This document shows, in pieces, positions 32,525 to 37,934 of a DNA stretch of 37,934 bases (position 1 is its first letter; every line of letters starts with the position of its first letter). The translations under genes were made by a program, and so were the position numbers. The DNA is taken from positions 1 to 37,934 of the forward strand of contig DPRS01000033.1 of assembly GCA_003537575.1 (NCBI GenBank), written 5' to 3'. This stretch comes from Oxalobacteraceae bacterium (GTDB lineage Bacteria > Pseudomonadota > Gammaproteobacteria > Burkholderiales > Burkholderiaceae_D). The notes under the pieces are model-generated. The model was not told where the DNA came from. It ran no database searches and saw nothing but the letters and a program-made list of their open reading frames with translations.

Positions 32525-33631
32525 CTAATTACGTGCCGGCAGCTCGCCCTCATCCGCCATCGCTGATTGTACCGGCGCGGTATTATCATGCGCAAAACCA
32601 GCCAGCTGCCGATACCGCTGCGACCGCTCCTGCGATGAGAGCGTGCGGACGGCCACATAGAATTTGCCGAGATCTTTTTCCCGCTTCAGCAGTGCCCGGA
32701 ATCCCGGCACCAGGTCATGATAAGTCGCTATCAGCGCCAGGTGCGCATTGCTGAGAGGTTCGGCAAACCAGCGGTCGTATCCAGCATATCCGCCCCATTG
32801 CTGCTTGAGGACCTGGTAATCGTCCTGCATCGCCTGGAAAATTTCCGCCTTGCGCGCGAGCTTCTGCTTGTCGCCAGCGGCGCTGGCATAATTGGCTTCC
32901 AGCGCCTTGCGTGTCTTCAGCAGGAGCGCGAGGAAATCGCTTTTGCGGGCCATCTGCGCACGGTAGCTGGCCTGCAGCTTCTCGTCACCATGCACGGCGA
33001 TCCAGCGCTTGACGCCATACTCTTCGACCGCGACAGCAAAGGCTTCGTTGAAGCGGGAATCATCCGGAGAGTAGGCGACCTGATGTGCAAGCTCATGGAA
33101 TATCAGGCGTGCCAGCTCTGCTTCCGGGTATTCGACAAAAGTCGACAATACCGGATCGTTGAACCAGCCCAGGGTTGAATAGGCAGGAACACCAGACACC
33201 TGGACATCGTAACTCTCGCTGCGCAGTTCGGCTGCATACGCCTGCGCCTCTTCCTTGCTGTAATAGCCCCGGTAATTCACGCAACCGGCGATCGGAAAAC
33301 ACCATTGCCTGGCTTTTAAAGACAATGCTGGCGTCGCCACGACATTCCATAATACGTAGGGACGCTTGAGCTCGGCATAGGTAGTGAAAGTGCCATTGTC
33401 AGGCAGGTCCAGCTCGCTTGCGGCAAAGCGGCGTATCTCCTTGACCCTGGATAATTTGACCTTCAATTTGTCCGTCACTGTCGGATCTGCCAGCCATTCA
33501 TCGATCGGTTTTGCCTGCGCCATCAGCGAAAGCTGTCCTTGCGCAGCCTGCACGAAATAACCGAGCTGCGAGCATCCGCTCGCCAGAAGCGCCATCCCGC
33601 ACAACAAACCGATCCGCCATCTTTTTCCCAT
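32525..33631 (-). CDS. Lipoprotein zinc aminopeptidase family protein (COG4324-like)
   Basis: The 368-residue product is predicted to be a membrane-anchored lipoprotein: the N terminus MGKRWRIGLLCGMALLASGC has a lipobox ending at Cys20. The zinc-peptidase core is RLIFHELAHQVAYSPDD (HExxH, about 182-186), followed by the third ligand region RFNEAFAVAVEEYG. FPIAGCVNYRGYYS and the VPAYSTLGWFNDPVLST stretch are typical of the group annotated as predicted aminopeptidases. A helical, charged C-terminal half follows. Actual peptidase specificity is not established. It is a single gene, divergent from the M20 amidohydrolase gene, with a strong hairpin just downstream. Confidence 0.85.
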   Translation of the reverse strand: MGKRWRIGLLCGMALLASGCSQLGYFVQAAQGQLSLMAQAKPIDEWLADPTVTDKLKVKLSRVKEIRRFAASELDLPDNGTFTTYAELKRPYVLWNVVATPALSLKARQWCFPIAGCVNYRGYYSKEEAQAYAAELRSESYDVQVSGVPAYSTLGWFNDPVLSTFVEYPEAELARLIFHELAHQVAYSPDDSRFNEAFAVAVEEYGVKRWIAVHGDEKLQASYRAQMARKSDFLALLLKTRKALEANYASAAGDKQKLARKAEIFQAMQDDYQVLKQQWGGYAGYDRWFAEPLSNAHLALIATYHDLVPGFRALLKREKDLGKFYVAVRTLSSQERSQRYRQLAGFAHDNTAPVQSAMADEGELPARN

Positions 33632-33922
33632 GCTTTATTCCACTCCTGATAACGACACCACACATTGCTTCCCATCTCGCCAATGCAACTGGCGAGCACG
33701 CATTCAATCAGACTTGATTAGGCGAAAAAGTTCATCCAGTAAAAAAACATGGTGCCGCTTATCAGAAGCGATATGGCCGGCGTGGCATCTCATCAGCGTT
33801 TGATGAACAGCCTGACGGGCAGCTGCGCAGTAGCGTAATATATATGCAAATTATTCAAGTTAACCGGCAGTGGATGACATGGCATGCCGATCACCATGTC
33901 GCAATCCGCACTGGCCACAGTC
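33632..33922. other. Divergent intergenic region upstream of the M20 amidohydrolase gene
   Basis: No gene is seen before the start candidates of the M20 protein. Two perfect small hairpins are present: CTCGCCA/TGGCGAG (33676-33696) and TCATCA/TGATGA (33790-33806). A possible plus-strand promoter is CTGACG (33812-33817), an 18-base spacer, then TAATAT (33836-33841). It is moderate at best. Confidence 0.35.
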
Positions 33923-35122
33923 ATGAAACTGATCGAATCGATACTCCAGTCACAGGCCGATATCCAACAGATACGGCGCGATATTCATGCTCACCCGGAG
34001 CTGGCTTTCGAAGAAAAGCGCACCGCCGACATGGTGGCAAACAAACTCGGCGAATGGGGCATTCCCGTATTGCGTGGTCTCGGCGGCACCGGCGTGGTTG
34101 GCATCCTGAAGAATGGCGACAGTAAGCGGGCGTTGGGGCTGCGCGCCGACATGGATGCGTTGCCGGTACAGGAAATCAACAGCTTTCCGCACGCTTCCCG
34201 GCATGCCGGTAAGATGCACGCCTGCGGCCATGATGGCCATACTGCGATGCTGCTGGGTGCAGCCCACCACTTGGCGCAGCATCGCGATTTCGATGGTACT
34301 GTCTATCTCATCTTCCAGCCGGCCGAAGAAGGTGGCGGCGGCGCCAGGCGCATGATCGAAGATGGTCTATTCGTTCAATGCCCGATGGAAGCCGTGTTCG
34401 GCATGCATAACTGGCCAGGCATGGCAGCCGGCAGCTTCGGCGTGGCTGCCGGCCCGATGATGGCATCCTCGAACGAGTTCGAGGTGGTAGTCAAAGGCAA
34501 AGGCGCCCATGCCGCGCAGCCGCACAAGGGCATCGACCCGGTCCTGGTCGCCATCCAGATCGCGCAAAGCTGGCAAACTATCATTTCGCGCAACTGCAAT
34601 CCGCTCGATGCGGCAGTGCTGACCATTACGCAAATCCATGCCGGCAGCGCCACTAATGTGATTCCCGACGAGGCATGCCTGATCGGCACGGTGCGAACGT
34701 TTAACACCGCCACCCTGGACATGATCGAAAAGCGCATGGGACAGATCGCCGCCAATACGGCTGCAGCCTTCGATGCGCATGCCGAGTTCCGCTTTCATCG
34801 CAACTATCCGGCGCTGGTCAACCATGCGCGCGAAACGGAATTCGCTGTCGAAATCCTGAAATCGCTGGTGGGCGAGAATAATGTCGATACCGGGGTCGAA
34901 CCCACCATGGGAGCGGAAGATTTTTCCTTCATGCTGCAGGATAAACCTGGCTGCTATGTCTTCATCGGCAACGGCGAAGGCCAGCATCGCGCCTCCGGTC
35001 ACGGCATTGGACCATGCAACCTGCACAACCCCAGCTATGACTTCAACGATGCCCTGCTGCCGATCGGCGCCAGTTACTGGGTGCGGCTGGCGCAAGCCTG
35101 GCTTTCACGTCCGGCGGAATAG
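33923..35122 (+). CDS. M20 (M20D) family amidohydrolase, hippurate hydrolase-like
   Basis: The 399-residue cytoplasmic metalloenzyme probably hydrolyses N-acyl or N-aroyl amino acids. Family marks are IRRDIHAHPELAFEE, LGLRADMDALPV with a metal-binding aspartate, MHACGHDGHTAMLLGAA (H99-H106), IFQPAEEGGGGA with the catalytic glutamate pair, the dimerisation-domain KGKGAHAAQPHKGIDPV, and GAEDFSFML near the end. Three in-frame ATGs are possible (33884, 33896, 33923). The last is used because homologous similarity starts at MKLIESILQSQ, although none has a clear ribosome site. It converges on the DUF3047 gene. Without pathway neighbours the natural substrate is unknown. Confidence 0.9.
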   Translation: MKLIESILQSQADIQQIRRDIHAHPELAFEEKRTADMVANKLGEWGIPVLRGLGGTGVVGILKNGDSKRALGLRADMDALPVQEINSFPHASRHAGKMHACGHDGHTAMLLGAAHHLAQHRDFDGTVYLIFQPAEEGGGGARRMIEDGLFVQCPMEAVFGMHNWPGMAAGSFGVAAGPMMASSNEFEVVVKGKGAHAAQPHKGIDPVLVAIQIAQSWQTIISRNCNPLDAAVLTITQIHAGSATNVIPDEACLIGTVRTFNTATLDMIEKRMGQIAANTAAAFDAHAEFRFHRNYPALVNHARETEFAVEILKSLVGENNVDTGVEPTMGAEDFSFMLQDKPGCYVFIGNGEGQHRASGHGIGPCNLHNPSYDFNDALLPIGASYWVRLAQAWLSRPAE

Positions 35123-35153
35123 GGACTGTCGGAAGGAACTGACGTAATAAAGG

Positions 35154-35930
35154 CTATTTGTTCTGCGACAGCAGGCGGATATCGCCGTACCAGGTTTCCA
35201 CTGTTTCGCCGGTGTAGTCACTGTCGGTAATGATGCCGACTCCGATCAGACGTCCGGGCTTTTCGCCATAGGCGCGCTCGAAATCCTCGACGATGTTGCG
35301 TTCGAAATCGCGCCACTTGCCGACGGTGCCGGAGCCGCTTTCCACCACCAGACTACGAATGCGGCTGGAACGCTTGCTCTGCCTCACAGTTCCAGCGGGC
35401 TCCTTGCCATGCCATTCGTACATCAGGGTCGCGTAGGGAAAATCATGACCGGTAATGATTTTGGCGGTCTCGAACAGTATTTGCTCGGAAAACGACAGTT
35501 CTCCCTTGTCACCGTCAAAGCCAAGAATGATGCGTGCCGGCGTATCTTCCATCAGATCTTGTGCCTGCGCGATCTGCTCACCCAAGCTGCCAATTTTCCA
35601 TTGCCAGCGCAACCAGGGTCGATGCTGCGGATCGATGCTGACTTGCTGCATCAGGCCGGACGAGGCACTCGAGGACAAAGCATGCAAAACGGTCCTGTCC
35701 TCCTCCTTTACAAGATTGTAGTCGGTGCGTTTCTTGTTCTTGAAGATCACCATCGGCTTCCAGCCTTGCGGCAATCCGCCGGTTGGACCGGCGGAAAACG
35801 TCGTCACGCGCTCCGGCATCTGCCCCGTCTGCTCGCCATGGTTATCATGTAATGTTCGCTCTCCCGATGGTTTGGTCGCACAACCGCCGATTGTCAATAA
35901 CATAGCGAGTATCAAACAAAGTCGATTCAT
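35154..35930 (-). CDS. DUF3047 family lipoprotein
   Basis: The function is unknown. The 258-residue product begins MNRLCLILAMLLTIGGCATKPS, a lipoprotein signal with the acylated cysteine at residue 17, so it should be anchored in the outer or inner membrane facing the periplasm. The body matches DUF3047: LPQGWKPMVIFKNKKRTDYNLV, LHALSSSASSGLMQQVSID, PWLRWQWKI, ARIILGFDGD, YATLMYEWHGKEPAGTV, VESGSGTVGKWRDFERNIVEDF, and IGVGIITDSDYTGETVETWYGDIRL. The last part resembles a carbohydrate-binding jelly-roll edge. The start at 35930 is chosen for the signal peptide; the longer reading adds 25 unrelated residues. It converges on the M20 gene with 31 bases between. Confidence 0.87.
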   Translation of the reverse strand: MNRLCLILAMLLTIGGCATKPSGERTLHDNHGEQTGQMPERVTTFSAGPTGGLPQGWKPMVIFKNKKRTDYNLVKEEDRTVLHALSSSASSGLMQQVSIDPQHRPWLRWQWKIGSLGEQIAQAQDLMEDTPARIILGFDGDKGELSFSEQILFETAKIITGHDFPYATLMYEWHGKEPAGTVRQSKRSSRIRSLVVESGSGTVGKWRDFERNIVEDFERAYGEKPGRLIGVGIITDSDYTGETVETWYGDIRLLSQNK

Positions 35931-36048
35931 AGACGTCAACTTCAAAATCCGGAAAATGCGGCAAGGTGAAAAATAAAAAAACAGCTCTCGAAAATGCGCA
36001 ATCATCCACCGCCATGGCTGCCCGCCTGGTGATGCATCCGTTCCGGGT

Positions 36049-36097
36049 CAGACGGCGCCTGGGCTGACGTTGTCTGGATTGTTTGCTGCGCCGTCTG
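36049..36097. other. 10-bp inverted repeat downstream of the dehydrogenase gene
   Basis: CAGACGGCGC (36049-36058) is a perfect inverted match of GCGCCGTCTG (36088-36097), with a 29-base loop. It lies just past the stop of the minus-strand dehydrogenase gene. It may help end that transcript, though there is no U-run. Confidence 0.3.
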
Positions 36098-36116
36098 CAG
36101 ATACGTCTGATTATTT

Positions 36117-37025
36117 CTATGGCAGTATATCGGGACGAGATCCAACCCGTACGCCCTCGTTGATTCTCTCCAGCGCCAGCAAAGCTGCCGACTGATCGGC
36201 TTGCGGCAACTCTTGCAGGATGCTGCGGTAACGTTCTGTCACCAACTCCGTCACCGGCAGATGAACACCTGCGGCAGCCGCCGCAATGAGAACATTTTCC
36301 AGATCCTTGGTCTGACTCTTGACTTGTCCGCCAGGCAGAAAGTTGCGCTCCAACATGCGCTCTCCATGCACTTCGAGAATACGGCTCTCGGCGAATCCTC
36401 CTCGAATCGCTGCCCGCATCGCCGCCGGATCAGCACCACCAGCCTGCGCCAGCAACAAGGCCTCCGCGATGATATTGAGTGTGCCGCCAACGATCAGCTG
36501 GTTGCACAGCTTGGCCAGCTGGCCGCAACCCGCGGGACCAACCAGGGTCGCTCGACCCATCACTTGCAGCAGCGGTTCAACTCTTGCGAAGTCATGCTCG
36601 GCCCCGCCAGCCATGATCGCCAGGGTTCCAGCCTCAGCACCAACCACTCCTCCCGAGACAGGTGCGTCGATGAATTTCACTCCCAGTGCCTGCAGTCTGG
36701 TGTGCAAAGCAAGCGCTTCCGCTTGCCTGGTTGAGCTCATGTCGACCACCAGCATCCCCGCGCGCAAGCCTCCCGCCGCTTGGTCCATCACATCAGCAAC
36801 CGCTGCGCCGTCCTGCAGCATGGTGATAACGATATCCGCTTGTTCAACTGCCTGTGCCGGTGTGCGTGCAAGCGTCGCGCCCAATCGCACCAACTCGTGC
36901 GCCTTATCTAGCGTACGATTCCAGGCAATGAGGGGATATCCAGCTCGCAGCAGGCGCGAGGCCATCGGGTTGCCCATTAAGCCGATTCCCAGAAACGCTA
37001 CGCGTACTAATGCTGTCTTCGTCAT
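36117..37025 (-). CDS. NAD(P)-dependent beta-hydroxyacid dehydrogenase (3-hydroxyisobutyrate dehydrogenase family)
   Basis: The 302-residue enzyme belongs to the family of 3-hydroxyisobutyrate dehydrogenase and tartronate semialdehyde reductase (MmsB, GarR, GlxR). The N-terminal Rossmann motif is VAFLGIGLMGNPMASRLLRAGYPL. The family signature FIDAPVSGGVVGAEAGTLAIMAGG covers about residues 118-141. The catalytic lysine is in GCGQLAKLCNQLIVGG (about residue 173), and KDLENVLIAAAAAGVHLPV with the conserved lysine-aspartate follows. Length is normal. The ATG at 37025 has AAGGA eight bases upstream; a GTG one codon earlier is possible. The substrate is not assignable. It diverges from the PagL-like gene across an AT-rich gap. 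Confidence 0.9.
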   Translation of the reverse strand: MTKTALVRVAFLGIGLMGNPMASRLLRAGYPLIAWNRTLDKAHELVRLGATLARTPAQAVEQADIVITMLQDGAAVADVMDQAAGGLRAGMLVVDMSSTRQAEALALHTRLQALGVKFIDAPVSGGVVGAEAGTLAIMAGGAEHDFARVEPLLQVMGRATLVGPAGCGQLAKLCNQLIVGGTLNIIAEALLLAQAGGADPAAMRAAIRGGFAESRILEVHGERMLERNFLPGGQVKSQTKDLENVLIAAAAAGVHLPVTELVTERYRSILQELPQADQSAALLALERINEGVRVGSRPDILP

Positions 37026-37317
37026 CACCTCATTCCTTTTCGAGTGCGTTGTTCTTTTATTTTAATTACCATTCATTTTTTGATATTGAAATTGCCGCCA
37101 GTAATTATAATTTTAGCAACTACCGTTCACTTACATGTTCTTGGTCATGTTTGGTGTTTAGCAAATCATTTATTTTTATTTGTGAAACCTGAATTTATTA
37201 CCTATTTTGAAATAGCCAACAGCAATAATTACATACTGCAACTAACCTTAATTTTTCGCAAATTCATATTTCGGGGCATTCATCATACTGTTTCCAACGT
37301 AATTCAAGGGGAAGAAA
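37026..37317. other. AT-rich divergent promoter region
   Basis: This 292-base gap is markedly AT-rich compared with the surrounding genes. On the plus strand a TATAAT occurs near 37106-37111 with poorly spaced TTGATA/TTGAAA hexamers upstream. A second candidate, TTGAAA with a 17-base spacer and TACATA, lies near 37208-37236. No gene of its own is seen. The composition suggests transferred DNA or binding by nucleoid silencers such as H-NS-like proteins, which is inference. Confidence 0.4.
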
Positions 37318-37869
37318 ATGGTTATTTGCCATCATCACAGCATTCAAAAATGCCTTTTGGTGTTGTGTGCGACCATATTTGTCTACCCGACTTTAGCCCA
37401 GGCCGATTCGCCCTATCGGTTACTTCCATCGAAGCAACACAAGGCTGGTCAGCTTGGCTTCCAGTCAAAGTGGCAATCTCAATGGTTTCAAGGTGACAAC
37501 GGTTATCTTGGAGGGTATTGGAATGCTTCTTTTTCCCAAGAGTTGATAGCTGCAAGTCCTCATCTGCATAGCTTTTCCGCTGTTCCCAAGGATATTGGTC
37601 TTGCTGCGGTACTACGATATCAGCGAAATGATGGAACAGGATTTTATGCGGAAGCCGGTACGGGACCGCAATACCACTCTGCTTCCTATGATTTGATTAG
37701 CGGAAGTCAAGGCAGTCATTTTGCTTTGAATACATTGGCAGGTGTCGGTTTCGTTTGGAAAAACGGCGTGGATCTTGGCTTTAAGGCGGTTCACTACACG
37801 CGTGGCCCCGGTGGGGATGGGTCTGCCGGGGGCAGCCGGGTGAGCCTGGGGGTGCATTACCACTGGTAG
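37318..37869 (+). CDS. PagL-like (acyloxyacyl hydrolase family) outer-membrane barrel protein
   Basis: The 183-residue product has a signal peptide ending near LAQA (residues about 26-29) and alternating beta-strand sequence up to a terminal tryptophan (VHYHW), fitting a small outer-membrane barrel. The order of segments resembles PagL lipid A 3-O-deacylase: GTGFYAEAGTGPQYHSASY, then GSHFALNTLAGVGFVW, then GFKAVHYTRGP. However, PagL has a catalytic His-x-Ser and a glutamate 12 residues after the serine. Here the histidine is followed by Y and T, and no glutamate is found at the matching place. The start has AAGGGG eight bases upstream. Family membership is moderate, and deacylase activity is doubtful. 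Confidence 0.65.
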   Translation: MVICHHHSIQKCLLVLCATIFVYPTLAQADSPYRLLPSKQHKAGQLGFQSKWQSQWFQGDNGYLGGYWNASFSQELIAASPHLHSFSAVPKDIGLAAVLRYQRNDGTGFYAEAGTGPQYHSASYDLISGSQGSHFALNTLAGVGFVWKNGVDLGFKAVHYTRGPGGDGSAGGSRVSLGVHYHW

Positions 37870-37934
37870 GGGGCGCTTTTCAGGCAGTGCTGCGGCCCAC
37901 GGCGGCGAAGCGCAAAGCAAAAAGCCCCAGACTC
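37870..37934. other. End of window, nothing recognised
   Basis: The last 65 bases follow the PagL-like stop codon. GCGCTT near 37875 can pair with AAGCGC near 37908, a weak 6-bp stem. No gene start or clear terminator is seen. Confidence 0.3.

Noticed and set aside
32358..32528. 56-codon plus-strand frame with a fair ribosome site (AAGG) between fadD and the aminopeptidase gene
   Set aside because: Its 3' part runs through a perfect 14-bp hairpin and overlaps the end of the convergent aminopeptidase gene. No homologue or domain is recognised. It could be real, but the evidence is too thin.

Overview
The window looks like chromosomal DNA of a betaproteobacterium, most likely order Burkholderiales and probably Oxalobacteraceae or a close relative. 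The basis is moderately high GC, the runs dusB-fis-purH-ruvC-ruvA-ruvB, tyrS/M23 peptidase/anmK/erpA/bactofilin/argC and rplM-rpsI, a betaproteobacterial-type porin, and ubiquinone synthesis through Coq7. The genus is an inference. I see no insertion sequence, phage, plasmid, CRISPR, tRNA or rRNA feature. Most of the window is core genome; the AT-rich last kilobase looks more accessory.

Layout. Positions 1-1187 hold the 5' part of thiC (minus strand), its TPP riboswitch and a readable expression platform. valS (plus) follows, then a methyltransferase of the leucine carboxyl methyltransferase family. From 5043 to 14728 nearly everything is on the minus strand. In transcription order it runs tyrS, dtd and a histidine phosphatase, then dusB, fis, purH, ruvC, ruvA, ruvB, a hydratase and a SugE-type SMR exporter. 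One plus-strand gene for a small membrane HELAH protein sits between ruvC and ruvA. At 14729-17586 the M23 peptidase and anmK (plus) diverge from tyrS. Then argC, a coiled-coil membrane protein, a bactofilin and erpA are on the minus strand, preceded by a major porin.

From 22009 come coq7 (plus), an OsmC-like gene (minus), and a 560-base non-coding stretch holding a strong small-RNA candidate and the rplM-rpsI promoter and leader. After rpsI come DUF3025, pyrC, a glutamate dehydrogenase and an Atm1-type ABC exporter (all minus), then an acyl-CoA thioesterase (plus), a long-chain acyl-CoA ligase and a lipoprotein zinc aminopeptidase (minus). The window ends with an M20 amidohydrolase (plus), a DUF3047 lipoprotein and a 3-hydroxyisobutyrate dehydrogenase-family enzyme (minus), and a PagL-like outer-membrane barrel (plus).

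Functional groups. RuvA, RuvB and RuvC form the complete Holliday-junction resolution set. The M23 hydrolase, AnmK and bactofilin concern the cell wall and cell shape. ValS, TyrS, Dtd, DusB, L13 and S9 concern translation. PurH and PyrC make nucleotides. The thioesterase and acyl-CoA ligase handle acyl-CoAs.

The most interesting points are non-coding or structural. They are a 108-nt small-RNA candidate with a loop copying the 16S anti-Shine-Dalgarno sequence (23362-23469), the TPP-riboswitch switching helix at thiC, a five-unit in-frame tandem repeat across the ruvC stop codon, a terminator fused to a promoter directly against the anmK start, and a PagL-like protein without the usual catalytic residues.
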